Shown in pieces: positions 32,142 to 41,226 of a DNA stretch of 58,070 bases. Every line of letters begins with the position of its first letter. Positions within the stretch are counted from its first letter, which is position 1. Source of the DNA: Idiomarina sp. (GTDB lineage Bacteria; Pseudomonadota; Gammaproteobacteria; Enterobacterales; Alteromonadaceae). Both the position numbers and the translations under genes were made by a program. The stretch lies in assembly GCA_020832105.1 (NCBI GenBank), contig JAFIFH010000019.1:1-58070 (forward strand). Reading direction: 5' to 3'. The notes under the pieces are model-generated. The model had not been told where the DNA came from, made no database searches, and saw nothing but the letters and a program-made list of their open reading frames with translations.

Positions 32142-32909
32142 ATGTTTGTCCGCTCGCTACTTATAACAGCCCTGGCTTTGTTGCTGGTGGCAACCAACAC
32201 TCAGCCGGCCGAGGCGACCATTGAAACCGCCTACCACGAATACGAATATAACGATGTAACCTTTCGCGGATATGTCGCCCATAACAGCGCACTGGAGCAA
32301 AGCCTGGGCACAGTAATGATTGTGCACGACTGGGACGGACCCAACGCCTACGAAGAGTTTCGAGCCCAACAACTCGCCGGCATGGGCTACCGTGCCTTTG
32401 TCGTGGACTTGTTCGGCCGCGACCGGCAACCCACTTCAATGCAGGAAAATCGCCAGCGCACTGGCGAACTTTATACGGATCGTGAACTGTTTCGCGGGCG
32501 CCTGCAAGCAGCATTAGCCGAGGCTAAGGGGTTTGACCAAGCAGCTGGCATAGTCGCCATGGGGTATTGTTTTGGTGGCGCAGCAGTGCTTGAGATGGCC
32601 AGGGCAGGCATGCAGGTGGACGGTTTTGTCTCCTTCCATGGTGGCCTTGACCTGCCTGCGGGCCAGGATTACCAACAAACCCAGGCTCCGGTACTGGTGC
32701 TACATGGCTCCGCAGACCCGGTCAGTGATATGCAGGATCTCGCCGCTTTGATGGACGATTTACAAAGCGCAGGGGTGGCCCATGATGCGCACATCTACGG
32801 CGGCGCCCTGCACTCTTTTAGCGTGCACAGCAGCTCTGATTACGACCTGGCCGCCGATCAAGCTTCATGGCGTGCATTGACTGAATTCCTGCGAAACCAG
32901 CTGGATTAA
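32142..32909 (+). CDS. Exported dienelactone-hydrolase-family protein
   Basis: The 255-residue alpha/beta-hydrolase has a signal peptide (LLITALALLLVATNTQPAEA) and the dienelactone hydrolase triad: C143 in GYCFGGAAV, D192 in LHGSADPVSD and H224 in ALHSFSV. Cysteine as nucleophile is typical of this family. True dienelactone hydrolases are cytoplasmic and about 235 residues; exported relatives are common in proteobacteria and have unknown ester substrates. Its stop overlaps that of the convergent lyase gene by four bases. Confidence 0.85.
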   Translation: MFVRSLLITALALLLVATNTQPAEATIETAYHEYEYNDVTFRGYVAHNSALEQSLGTVMIVHDWDGPNAYEEFRAQQLAGMGYRAFVVDLFGRDRQPTSMQENRQRTGELYTDRELFRGRLQAALAEAKGFDQAAGIVAMGYCFGGAAVLEMARAGMQVDGFVSFHGGLDLPAGQDYQQTQAPVLVLHGSADPVSDMQDLAALMDDLQSAGVAHDAHIYGGALHSFSVHSSSDYDLAADQASWRALTEFLRNQLD

Positions 32910-34087
32910 ACCTGGTAGTCCTGGTTGGAGGCTGTCTTCGCCAGGTCATCTGTTGCGTCATCGCTGGTGAGCAGCGCCTTGAAGTGTGTCAACCAGAAGC
33001 TAACGGGTTTGGCTAACGCATTGCGTCCAATGCTCAGCTCAAAGCTACTGCTATGAGGAGATTCATTTTGCTGCGCATGATTACGCGGTTTTGGTAACAG
33101 CAAAACCCCGGTTCGCTGTGTATACGCCGCGACTTTTTGCATCAGCTTTGCAGTTGGCTGGTTTAGGGTAAGATGAAACATTGCCGCTTGTGGCGTGGCT
33201 GGGTTGACTTTAACCCCGTCCAGCCTGGCAAGCCCTAAGGCCAGCTCGCGGGCGTAATCAACCGCCTGGTAAATAGCCTGTTGGTTGTCCTCCAAGCCGC
33301 GCTGGGCAGCCAGGGCAAAGGGGTACATTGTCGGTAAATTACCGCCCGCTCGCCTTGCCCATACTTTCGCCTCGTCGATAAAATCGGCGTCACCAAGGAG
33401 TACGGCCCCAGCAATGCCTCCTAAATCTTTGTACAAAGATACATAGACTGAGTCGGCTAACGCCGCGATCTCAGCCAGTGACTTGTCAAAATAAGGCGGG
33501 CACTGCCAAATTCTTGCACCGTCGATATGCAAAGCAATATTCTGCGCTTTTAACCAAGCGGCGATGTTAACCAATTCGCTCCATTCAGGTAACTGCCCGC
33601 CAATCTCACGCATCGGCAGCTCATACACGAGTGCGGCGACCTGTTGAGCACCGCCTGCTGCGGCGATGGCAGTTTGAATGCTCTTTAAATCAGCAGTCTT
33701 TGAAAACTCACCGTAAACCAGCGTATCCAGTTGCCAAAGCTTGTCGATGCCCTGCTCTTCGTGCAGTAACAGATGACTAGTCGGGTGCAATGCGACGCGC
33801 TTGATCCCGCGCTGTTCAGCGTAAATGCGCAGGGCAATGGGTTGCGCCAGCGTACCACTTGGTAAAAAAAGTGCGGCAGACTTATCGAAGAGGGTCGCAC
33901 ATTGCTGTTCAAAATCACTCACCGCCCCACCGCGCCCATAATAATCGGCGCTTTGGTGCTCTGCATCTTTGCTTAGGCGCTGCAGATACGCTGCAAGAGA
34001 GGGTTGAGGATGGCGTAATAATGAGAAAGAGGCTGCAGCTGCAGCCTCTTCATATTTGTCGGACCAGGTATGAACACCATTTAACAC
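32906..34087 (-). CDS. Threonine-aldolase-like PLP enzyme (beta-eliminating lyase family)
   Basis: The 393-residue protein has the fold-type I PLP signature of low-specificity threonine aldolases: SADYYGRGGAVSDFEQQCATLF at the start, the cofactor-ring aspartate D189 in LHIDGARI, and the Schiff-base lysine K220 in SLYKDLGG. It should cleave a beta-hydroxy amino acid to glycine and an aldehyde, but the N-terminus differs from LtaE and the real substrate could differ. It starts two bases after the disordered-protein gene, so the two form one unit. Confidence 0.82.
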   Translation of the reverse strand: MLNGVHTWSDKYEEAAAAASFSLLRHPQPSLAAYLQRLSKDAEHQSADYYGRGGAVSDFEQQCATLFDKSAALFLPSGTLAQPIALRIYAEQRGIKRVALHPTSHLLLHEEQGIDKLWQLDTLVYGEFSKTADLKSIQTAIAAAGGAQQVAALVYELPMREIGGQLPEWSELVNIAAWLKAQNIALHIDGARIWQCPPYFDKSLAEIAALADSVYVSLYKDLGGIAGAVLLGDADFIDEAKVWARRAGGNLPTMYPFALAAQRGLEDNQQAIYQAVDYARELALGLARLDGVKVNPATPQAAMFHLTLNQPTAKLMQKVAAYTQRTGVLLLPKPRNHAQQNESPHSSSFELSIGRNALAKPVSFWLTHFKALLTSDDATDDLAKTASNQDYQV

Positions 34088-34089
34088 AG

Positions 34090-34503
34090 TTAATCCTTTT
34101 CGTGATGTTGACCAGCTTTGGTCTTGCCGCTGCCGGGCTCGGCCTCTTTCGGCGTGGTTCTTTGCTCAGCTCCAGGTTTAGGCTGAGTTTTAAGCTTCTC
34201 TTCCCGGCTTTTCGGTGTATTTTGTTTGCCTACCGCAGCTTCAGTACTGCCACCCGTTTGCCGTGTTTCGGCCTCTTTCGGGTACTTCTCAGCATCCGCA
34301 ACGATTTTGCGAGTTTCAGGATCAGCCTGCCGCTGTGCTTTGGTGTCCTCGGAACGACCGCTGTACTTAGCCTGTTCCAGGTCGCTTTGATTCGACTGCT
34401 GAGGTTTCATTTTTTTGTCCGTAGTTGGATCAACACCCACCGACTCACCTTTAGCTGAATCCGGTTGGTTAGAACCGCCAAACAATTTGCTCCAAAATCC
34501 CAT
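34090..34503 (-). CDS. Small disordered hydrophilic protein
   Basis: The ATG at 34503 has AAGGAG before it. The 137-residue product begins MGFWSKLFGG and is then almost wholly Lys, Glu, Gln, Pro, Ser and Thr with no hydrophobic core, so it is most likely disordered. No family is recognised. The amphipathic first ten residues could bind a membrane. It precedes the PLP-enzyme gene by two bases, but no joint function is evident. Composition resembles stress-related hydrophilic proteins only in a general way. Confidence 0.6.
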   Translation of the reverse strand: MGFWSKLFGGSNQPDSAKGESVGVDPTTDKKMKPQQSNQSDLEQAKYSGRSEDTKAQRQADPETRKIVADAEKYPKEAETRQTGGSTEAAVGKQNTPKSREEKLKTQPKPGAEQRTTPKEAEPGSGKTKAGQHHEKD

Positions 34504-34600
34504 AACTTTCTCCTTACCCATTAGGCTACGCCTGATGATAACCACCATAAGTCTAGTGCAGTAATCAGCGCTTAGCTAAATACGCAGGTGTAAAGGTCTG

Positions 34601-35041
34601 TTAAGAGCAGGAATACTGAGCTTGCTGTGCACAAGCCTGCACAACCTCGTCTGCGGTTCCTTGTGCCATACAATAGTCCACCCGGACCTGCACCTCAGCA
34701 GCCTGTGGTGATTCTGGGTTTGCTGCGCGCCAGTCCCAGCTTTTTATCAGCCGCTCAGACTCTCGCCCTAAACGGCGCCCTGAGGATGTGGCCACGCGCT
34801 CACTATTCGTGATCTCGCCTTGCTCATCAATATCAAGATTAAACACTGCGCAGCCGGTGGTGCCCTCCTGCGCCAACCGCCGCGGGTAAGCAGGCACATA
34901 ATCACTGGCATACACCCAGGCTGGTTCATCGCTTTGTGGATAGGACACCTGCACGGTAGCATGACCGTCCTGAGCCACAGCCGAGCTAACGAATGCAGTA
35001 AAGGCGAATGCACAAAGGGTTGCAAAAAACGCTGGTTTCAT
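34601..35041 (-). CDS. Periplasmic TonB C-terminal-domain-like protein
   Basis: The 146-residue protein has a cleavable signal (FFATLCAFAFTAFVSSAVAQ) and then a TonB/TolA C-terminal-like domain: PAYPRRLAQEGTTGCAVFNLDIDEQGEITN. That is the usual YPxxAxxxGxxGxVxVxFxIDxxG pattern with a cysteine added. A last stretch holds several cysteines (YCMAQ, QACAQQAQYSCS), perhaps disulfides. It lacks the membrane anchor and proline-rich linker of a true TonB, so it is unlikely to energise transport. Role unknown. Confidence 0.72.
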   Translation of the reverse strand: MKPAFFATLCAFAFTAFVSSAVAQDGHATVQVSYPQSDEPAWVYASDYVPAYPRRLAQEGTTGCAVFNLDIDEQGEITNSERVATSSGRRLGRESERLIKSWDWRAANPESPQAAEVQVRVDYCMAQGTADEVVQACAQQAQYSCS

Positions 35042-35145
35042 AATAAATCCTTTTAATCATGGATAACATACAGAACCCTAACCATAGCGCAAAATGATAC
35101 TGTTGCGAATATGTTAATTACTCAAATACCCGCATAGCAAAGAAT

Positions 35146-35170
35146 AAAAAAACGCACCCAAAGGTGCGTT
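35146..35170 (-). terminator. Terminator of the bkd operon
   Basis: On the minus strand AACGCACC pairs with GGTGCGTT around TTTG and is followed by a run of seven T. It lies about 35 bases after the E2 stop. Confidence 0.88.
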
Positions 35171-35202
35171 TTAAGTATAGGTTAACCAGCAAACAATCCT
35201 GG

Positions 35203-36807
35203 CTAGCTCATCTCCACCAGCATGCTGCTAGGGTCTTCAAGAAACTCTTTCCAGCGGTTGTTGAAGTTCGCCACGGTCGCACCATCGATAATACGGTGAT
35301 CGCCAGACCAGCTCGCGGTCATGATATCCCGGGCAACGACTGCGCCCTGCGCATCAAAACGTGGTAACTGCTGAACTTTACCCAATGCCACAATCGCCGC
35401 TTCTGGCTTATTGATAATCGGCGTTGTCACCGTACCGCCAACCACGCCGATATTAGAGATGGTAATCGTACCGCCTTTCATATCAGCCTGAGCGACTTTA
35501 CCGTCACGGGCTGAGTTGGTCAGGCGAGTAACCTCTGCGGCCACCTCCAGCAAGGTCATGTTCTGCACGCCTTTAATGTTCGGTACCATCAAACCAATTT
35601 TCGTCGCCACGGCCATGCCAATATTGTGATCGTCGAAGTACGTAATCTCCGTCGCGTCATCATTCAGCTGGGCATTCATGATTGGGAACTCTTTCATCGC
35701 CAATGACAATGCTTTGATAAAGAAAGGCATCAGCGTCAGCTTGACCCCTTTCTCTGCATATTTAGCTTTTAGCTTTTTATGCATCGCCCGTAGCTCAGTC
35801 AAGTCGTACTCTTCGGCATAGGTGAAATGCGGAATGGTGCGCACCGACTCGGCCATCTGTCTGGCCATCGCTGCTTTCACGCCACGTAGTGGCTCAGTGC
35901 GGCTACCGCCACTCACTTTCGCCGGCGCTGTTGCAGTGGCACTGCTTGACACTGCTGGCTGCGAAGACTGTTGTGACTGACCTTCGACATAGGACTCAAT
36001 ATCTTCTTTTAGCACGCGACCTTTGGCGCCTGAGCCAGGCACATCGGCAATATTGATATTCGCGTCACGGGCACGACGGCGTACGGCCGGGCTGGCTAAG
36101 GCTTTGCCTTGGGCAGCAACCTTTGGCGCTGCTTCGCTGTTTGTACCAGCACTGGCAGCCTTGGTTTCGCTGCTGCCTTGGGTTGGAGTAGCAGCCGGGC
36201 TCGCAACTTCACCTTCGCTTTGTAGCGCGAATAATGCGCCGCCCACTTTGGCAATGTCGCCTTTAGCATGGTAAAGCTTGCTCACCACGCCGTCTGACTT
36301 GGCCGGGATTTCAACCACAGCCTTGTCAGTCATCACTTCGACCACAACCTGGTCTTCTTTAACTTGATCGCCTTCTTTCACATGCCATTCGACGATTTCA
36401 CATTCAACAATACCCTCTCCAATGTCTGGCAGAATAAAGTCAGATGCACCGCCATTTGCGGCGGCTTTAGCCACAGGCTGGGACTCAGTCTCTTGTGCTG
36501 TTGAAGGGGCCGGCTCTTTGGCTTGAGGCTTGCTTTCCGCGTCACCTGATTTGCCTGCTGATGAACCACCTTTTTCGTCGATGGCGAACAACGCCTCACC
36601 GACTTTAGCGATATCACCTTTGGCATAAAATAACTTAGTCACAGTACCGTCTGACTTGGCTGGAATTTCTACCACAGCCTTGTCGGTCATCACTTCCACC
36701 ACAACCTGGTCTTCTTTCACCTGGTCGCCTTCAGCAACTAACCATTCAACGATCTCACACTCAACGATACCTTCGCCGATATCAGGCAAGATAAAATCTG
36801 TACTCAT
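35203..36807 (-). CDS. bkdB: Branched-chain 2-oxoacid dehydrogenase E2 (dihydrolipoyl transacylase), two lipoyl domains
   Basis: E2 accepts the acyl group from E1 on lipoyl-lysine and passes it to CoA. The 534-residue protein has two lipoyl domains with lipoyl lysines K43 and K162 (each in VMTDKAVVEI), Ala/Pro/Ser-rich linkers and a subunit-binding domain (LASPAVRRRARDANINI, about 235-275). The catalytic domain has H504 and D508 in SGDHRIIDG. The two lipoyl domains are almost identical (about 65 of 73 residues), pointing to a recent or homogenised duplication. It follows E1beta by 11 bases. No E3 is present; the shared lipoamide dehydrogenase elsewhere should serve. Confidence 0.9.
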   Translation of the reverse strand: MSTDFILPDIGEGIVECEIVEWLVAEGDQVKEDQVVVEVMTDKAVVEIPAKSDGTVTKLFYAKGDIAKVGEALFAIDEKGGSSAGKSGDAESKPQAKEPAPSTAQETESQPVAKAAANGGASDFILPDIGEGIVECEIVEWHVKEGDQVKEDQVVVEVMTDKAVVEIPAKSDGVVSKLYHAKGDIAKVGGALFALQSEGEVASPAATPTQGSSETKAASAGTNSEAAPKVAAQGKALASPAVRRRARDANINIADVPGSGAKGRVLKEDIESYVEGQSQQSSQPAVSSSATATAPAKVSGGSRTEPLRGVKAAMARQMAESVRTIPHFTYAEEYDLTELRAMHKKLKAKYAEKGVKLTLMPFFIKALSLAMKEFPIMNAQLNDDATEITYFDDHNIGMAVATKIGLMVPNIKGVQNMTLLEVAAEVTRLTNSARDGKVAQADMKGGTITISNIGVVGGTVTTPIINKPEAAIVALGKVQQLPRFDAQGAVVARDIMTASWSGDHRIIDGATVANFNNRWKEFLEDPSSMLVEMS

Positions 36808-36818
36808 GATGCGGTTCC

Positions 36819-37796
36819 TTAATAGTTGAGTGAACGTTTAATGGCTTCATAAGTTTTCAGGTGATCAGCCATGTATTCTTTCTCATGGGCTAATGGATAC
36901 GGTGTATCCAGACCTGAAACACGCATAATCGGCGATTCTAGATAAAGGAACGCACGCTCCTGCACCGTCGCTGCCACTTCAGAACCAAAGGCGCCAGTGT
37001 GTGGTGCTTCCTGAGAAATCACCAAACGTCCGGTTTTCATCACCGACTCAACCACGGCGTCTGCGTCCCACGGTAAAATACTGCGCAGGTCAATAATTTC
37101 ACAGTTGACGCCGTCTTTTTCGGCCAGTTCAACGGCCTTTTCAATCACTTCAATCTGTGCGCCCCAACCGACTAAGGTAATGTCGCTGCCTTCCTTGACT
37201 ACATCCGCCTTGCCTAAAGGAATATAGTATTCTTCCTCTGGTACTTCACCCACCGCAGCACGGTACATGCGCTTCGGCTCCATGAACAATACCGGGTTAG
37301 GATCAAAAATCGAGCTTAGCAATAACCCTTTGGCTTCATACGGATTGCGTGGAATCACAATCTTCAAGCCTGGGGTATGCGCAAAATAGGCTTCCGGCGA
37401 TTGCGAGTGGTAATGACCACCATGGATACCACCGCCGTATGGGGTACGGATGGTCAGGCCGCCAACATTGAACTCGTTACCTGAACGGTAGCGGAACTTC
37501 GCCGTCTCGTTGACGATTTGGTCGAACGCAGGGAAGATATAATCACCGAACTGGATCTCAGCCACAGGTAAGCTGCCTTGCGAGGCTAAACCGTTGGCAA
37601 AACCAATGATGCCCTGTTCAACCAGCGGCGTATTGAAGCAACGGTTACGCCCGTACTTTTCCTGCAACCCACTAGTGGCACGGAATACGCCACCAAAGTG
37701 ACCGACGTCTTCACCAAATACACTGACTTTGTCGTTCTTTGCCATCGCCAGGTCAAGGGCGCTGTTGATGGCTTGCAATAAATTCATCTTGGCCAT
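36819..37796 (-). CDS. bkdA2: Branched-chain 2-oxoacid dehydrogenase E1 beta subunit
   Basis: The beta subunit completes the thiamine-diphosphate active site of the branched-chain dehydrogenase. The 325-residue protein has [37 protein letters not shown] at the start, [15 protein letters not shown] and [20 protein letters not shown]. All are typical of the BCKDH/2-oxoisovalerate type, which differs from pyruvate dehydrogenase beta in GGVFR and [11 protein letters not shown]. The start overlaps the E1alpha stop by one base (TAATG), so the two are translationally coupled. Confidence 0.92.
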   Translation of the reverse strand: MAKMNLLQAINSALDLAMAKNDKVSVFGEDVGHFGGVFRATSGLQEKYGRNRCFNTPLVEQGIIGFANGLASQGSLPVAEIQFGDYIFPAFDQIVNETAKFRYRSGNEFNVGGLTIRTPYGGGIHGGHYHSQSPEAYFAHTPGLKIVIPRNPYEAKGLLLSSIFDPNPVLFMEPKRMYRAAVGEVPEEEYYIPLGKADVVKEGSDITLVGWGAQIEVIEKAVELAEKDGVNCEIIDLRSILPWDADAVVESVMKTGRLVISQEAPHTGAFGSEVAATVQERAFLYLESPIMRVSGLDTPYPLAHEKEYMADHLKTYEAIKRSLNY

Positions 37797-38980
37797 TACT
37801 TCACCCCTTCTGATGTTTTAGGATACGCATCCGGATACTGACGCACGTGTGCTTTCAGCGCTTCTAACTGCTCTTTTAGCTGCTGCGTCGGGGTGTCGTA
37901 TACATCATTAATAATTTCATCAATATGCGGTACAGGTACCTGCTCGGCTTTTTTCAACTCAGCAAGTACGGCTTCTTTGACTTCCTGTTGCTGCGCGTCA
38001 GCGTCTTCTTCGTTAATCCAGCCTTTAGCAAGCAGGAAGTTACGGAAACGCTTCAATGGACACTTGTCACGCCACGCATTTTCTTCTTCACGGGTGCGAT
38101 AACCAGTCGGGTCATCCGACGTTGAGTGACCTGCCATGCGATACGACATCGCTTCAATTAACACAGGCTCGTTTTCTTCCACTGCCAGGCGACGTGCCTC
38201 CTGGGTGGCTGCATAGACAGCCAGTATATCGTTACCGTCTACACGAATGGTTTTCATGCCATAGCCCACACCGCGCGGTGCAATACCGTCGCCAGCGAGC
38301 TGCTCGGAGATTGGCGTGGAGATAGCGTAACCATTGTTACGGCAAAAGAAGATTGCCGGTACTTTAAGCACCGCAGCCATGTTCATGCCGGCATGGAAAT
38401 CACCTTCTGACGCTGCGCCTTCACCGAAATACACCAGCGTACAATGGCCTTCACCGGCCTGCTTCTGACCAAACGCATACCCAGTTGCCTGTGGAATCTG
38501 CGTGCCTAGCGGCGATGAAATGGTCATAAAGTTCAGGTCGGCACAGCCGTAATGGACTGGCATCTGACGACCCTTACCCAGGTCTTTAGCATTCGAGAAC
38601 AGTTGGTTCATGAATTGCTCAACCGTAAACCCGCGAAATGCCAGAGAGCCCTGCTCACGGTACTGACCCATGATCATGTCTTCAAACTTCAAGGCAGCGG
38701 CAGAACCAATACTCGCGGCTTCTTCACCCAACGACGACAGGTAAAAGCTGATTCTACCCTGGCGCTGCGCGGCAATCATACGTTCATCAAGCACGCGAAT
38801 AAATTGCATGGTGCTGAACATTTTCAGCGCCAGCTCTTTATCGATTTCAGGTAATTTGACATCTTTATGCGGCGTGCCGTCTTTGTCCAGCAACTGGAAC
38901 ATTGGAATACGCAACGCGTTTCCATCAATCACCTCGACAGACGTAACTACGTCGGGCTGTTTCGTTGTTTGTGTAGCCAT
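37796..38980 (-). CDS. bkdA1: Branched-chain 2-oxoacid dehydrogenase E1 alpha subunit
   Basis: E1 alpha binds thiamine diphosphate and decarboxylates the 2-oxoacids made from Val, Leu and Ile. The 394-residue protein shows the cofactor motif from [23 protein letters not shown] to [11 protein letters not shown] and the phosphorylation-loop-like [16 protein letters not shown] typical of branched-chain E1alpha. It is the first gene of bkdA1-A2-B. The complex would feed branched acyl-CoAs to degradation and to branched fatty-acid synthesis. A LiuR-like palindrome lies upstream. Confidence 0.92.
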   Translation of the reverse strand: MATQTTKQPDVVTSVEVIDGNALRIPMFQLLDKDGTPHKDVKLPEIDKELALKMFSTMQFIRVLDERMIAAQRQGRISFYLSSLGEEAASIGSAAALKFEDMIMGQYREQGSLAFRGFTVEQFMNQLFSNAKDLGKGRQMPVHYGCADLNFMTISSPLGTQIPQATGYAFGQKQAGEGHCTLVYFGEGAASEGDFHAGMNMAAVLKVPAIFFCRNNGYAISTPISEQLAGDGIAPRGVGYGMKTIRVDGNDILAVYAATQEARRLAVEENEPVLIEAMSYRMAGHSTSDDPTGYRTREEENAWRDKCPLKRFRNFLLAKGWINEEDADAQQQEVKEAVLAELKKAEQVPVPHIDEIINDVYDTPTQQLKEQLEALKAHVRQYPDAYPKTSEGVK

Positions 38981-39092
38981 AACCTTCTCTCTTTGGGTCT
39001 GCTTGCAATGGGGCTGCTGACTTTGACGCCAGACGCTGACTCACCGCGGCACAGCCTTGATGGGATACTATCTAAATGTGCGCAACTTTACC

Positions 39093-39107
39093 TTTACGTT
39101 AACGTCC
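39093..39107. promoter_or_regulatory. LiuR-like palindrome upstream of the bkd operon
   Basis: TTTACGTTAACGTCC contains the perfect 10-bp palindrome ACGTTAACGT (39096-39105) and resembles the LiuR motif reported for branched-chain amino-acid degradation genes of gammaproteobacteria (an ACGTnnACGT core). It is about 115 bases before bkdA1 in a 244-base gap that otherwise shows nothing definite. The motif is from memory and matched by eye. Confidence 0.45.
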
Positions 39108-39224
39108 TTGCAAACGGATTCCGCTATCAGGACATTTGTAAGGTGTTCACCACACGCTACACCCTAAAGCGAAGCCGCAACACGCGCTGTGATGCGGCTC
39201 ACTGCCGGGCAAAGGTGTGACTGC

Positions 39225-40280
39225 TCAGACCAGGTCGAGCTGTTGCGCCTGAATCTCTTTTACCGTAATCAGAGCGCGCTGCCCCAGCGCAACATTGGCA
39301 TTTGGGAAAATCACCGATTCGCCCCCTTGCTGTGCGCTAATCACATTGTCGCCATCACGAGCCAGGCGCTCACCCTCAGCAAATTCGGTGAAGTTCGCCA
39401 CATCGTCAGCGAAATACAATTCAAAGTCCTGTTCGGTACGATTAATACTTCGCAACACCTGGTAAATATGATGCTGCTTCCCCTCAAATGCGCCCAGCGC
39501 CAGTTCTTCACCGCTGATCAACCGGGTTAAAGTCGCTCGGCAAGCCGCGAAGTTCTCCACTGGATTCTCGCCAAACGGGCGTACCTTGCCAAGCTCAACA
39601 GTAAAAGCGTCAGCATCGAATTCACGTACACTAAAATAAGAGAATGTGGTGGTCGGCCCTTCATGCAACAGCACCGTGTTGACACCCATTGCAGCGAGTA
39701 ATTGCAGCTGATATTTTTTGTAAGGTTTGCCATGGGTGAATGGGTAGACCGCGAATTTTTCATGTTTAGAATCACGAATGGCGGTATGCATATCATAATG
39801 CAGGCGCTGACGCTGCCCTGCAGGAGCACTTTCAAAGAAACGGCCAACGTAACCCTCGATGGCTTTGGCACGGATGCGTTCCTGGTTAATCAGTCCTTCA
39901 CCTTTGCTGTGTGCACCACTAAACAGACGGTTCATGTTCTCGTCTACAAAGCGTTTGCCTAAATTAATCGCGGCCGGGTTGGCGATAATAAACATCACCC
40001 TGTGCGCGGGCACCAACTTACCATCGCGAATCGCTTCAATCAGCTCATCACAAATCTCGATGGGTGCGGTTTCGTCCCCATGCACAGCGCAGCTGAGCAC
40101 TAAATCAAGCGCACCTGGCTGCTCTGGGGTAAACACCACAATCCCGCTGTCCCAGACATCCATTTGCGTAGTGCCACCCTTAGCGCCTGCAATTGACTGA
40201 CTAAACAGGACCGGGCCATTGCTCTCAATACCCCATTCGTGGTCACGGCTAAATGCGAGAAAACTTTGATCTTGAAACAC
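39225..40280 (-). CDS. astE: Succinylglutamate desuccinylase
   Basis: AstE catalyses the last step of the arginine succinyltransferase pathway, giving glutamate and succinate. The 351-residue zinc enzyme has the M14-like ligands H67 and E70 in SCAVHGDETAPIEI and a histidine in YDMHTAIRDS (H165). NPAAINLGKRFVDENMNRLFSG is the usual substrate-side stretch. The rest of the ast operon is not adjacent. The ATG at 40280 lies 16 bases after the stop of the DUF599 gene, so both may be read together. Confidence 0.92.
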   Translation of the reverse strand: MFQDQSFLAFSRDHEWGIESNGPVLFSQSIAGAKGGTTQMDVWDSGIVVFTPEQPGALDLVLSCAVHGDETAPIEICDELIEAIRDGKLVPAHRVMFIIANPAAINLGKRFVDENMNRLFSGAHSKGEGLINQERIRAKAIEGYVGRFFESAPAGQRQRLHYDMHTAIRDSKHEKFAVYPFTHGKPYKKYQLQLLAAMGVNTVLLHEGPTTTFSYFSVREFDADAFTVELGKVRPFGENPVENFAACRATLTRLISGEELALGAFEGKQHHIYQVLRSINRTEQDFELYFADDVANFTEFAEGERLARDGDNVISAQQGGESVIFPNANVALGQRALITVKEIQAQQLDLV

Positions 40281-40296
40281 AACTAATCACCTTTAC

Positions 40297-41094
40297 TTAA
40301 GACTTTTCATTCTCCTGTGCGGCACTATCCGCATCCAGGCGAGTACTGATATGACGAAGTTGCGCCTGCCGCTCGTCTTCAGGCATTGGGCCTGGTTCAA
40401 AGCCTTTGGTGGCAAGCAACGCCCGTAACACCCGTGAACGGTACTCACGACGGTAAAGCACACCAACCACCACCGCGCTGGCAACAATAAAGAGCAGTGG
40501 GTTTATAAACCAGGTTAAGTATGCCAGGGCAAAATAGTAGGCGCGTAGCCCGTAGTTATACTCATGTCCGGCTTGATCCAGCACCTTCGCGGTATTACGG
40601 GCATAGCGGTCCCTTGCTTCTTCACTGACTGTGGAGCGGCTCATATTCGGTGCCATCCCCAAGAGTACGGAGACAAAGCCAAATTGGCGAATGGACCAGG
40701 TAAACTTAAAAAATGCGAACACCAGAATGGCTGCCATGCCGGCAAGTTTAAGAATAATCAGACTTGAGCTTTGTGCCACCGCAAATGGCAGCTGTTCCAC
40801 CACGCGCACAAAAGCTTCGTTGGAAGCTAGCACGGTTAACACACCCGCCAGCACTAGAATGGTCGACGACGCGAAAAAGGTTACGTTGCGCTCGACATTA
40901 CCAATTAACGCAGCGTCCGCAATATGATTGTCTTTGTGAGTAACCGCATACATCCAGTCAACCCGTAAGCTGCGCAAAATACTCGATAAGCAGTGGGTGT
41001 GACGGGCTCGATGCTTGGCAAATAATGAATAGCCAACCCACAGAGCAACGAACCAACCGAGGGCAATCATGTCAAGCAGAGGTAGCACGCTCAT
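40297..41094 (-). CDS. DUF599 family membrane protein
   Basis: The 265-residue protein has four membrane segments and the DUF599 hallmarks: an N-terminal segment LDMIALGWFVALWVGYSLF, then RVDWMYAVTHKDNHIADAALIGNVERNVTFFASSTILVLAGVL, then FFKFTWSIRQFGF. The function of the family is unknown. It sits directly upstream of astE on the same strand. The C-terminal tail of about 40 residues is polar and probably cytoplasmic. Confidence 0.85.
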   Translation of the reverse strand: MSVLPLLDMIALGWFVALWVGYSLFAKHRARHTHCLSSILRSLRVDWMYAVTHKDNHIADAALIGNVERNVTFFASSTILVLAGVLTVLASNEAFVRVVEQLPFAVAQSSSLIILKLAGMAAILVFAFFKFTWSIRQFGFVSVLLGMAPNMSRSTVSEEARDRYARNTAKVLDQAGHEYNYGLRAYYFALAYLTWFINPLLFIVASAVVVGVLYRREYRSRVLRALLATKGFEPGPMPEDERQAQLRHISTRLDADSAAQENEKS

Positions 41095-41151
41095 TCGAGT
41101 TTCCTTGCGCTAAATATAATGCTTTCGCATCATAGACCTAAGCACGAGAAC

Positions 41152-41196
41152 CATCAAGCAGAGTAAGGCATATGCTATGCCTTACTCTGCTTGATG
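41152..41196. repeat. Perfect 45-bp palindrome (21-bp arms, TGC loop)
   Basis: The left arm 41152-41172 (starts CATCAAGCAG) is the exact reverse complement of the right arm 41176-41196 (ends CTGCTTGATG), with only TGC between. It lies in the 132-base gap between the RND pump stop (41227) and the DUF599 start (41094), both on the minus strand. There is no T run on either side, so it is not a standard Rho-independent terminator. It could end transcription, protect the 3' end of the RND mRNA or bind a protein. Confidence 0.85.
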
Positions 41197-41226
41197 TGTG
41201 TTCGCTGTTTACACCGGTGGCAAGTA

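Noticed and set aside
34601..35041. A true TonB energy transducer for the nearby receptor
   Set aside because: It has a cleavable signal and lacks the membrane anchor and proline-rich linker; the receptor is also over 20 kb away.
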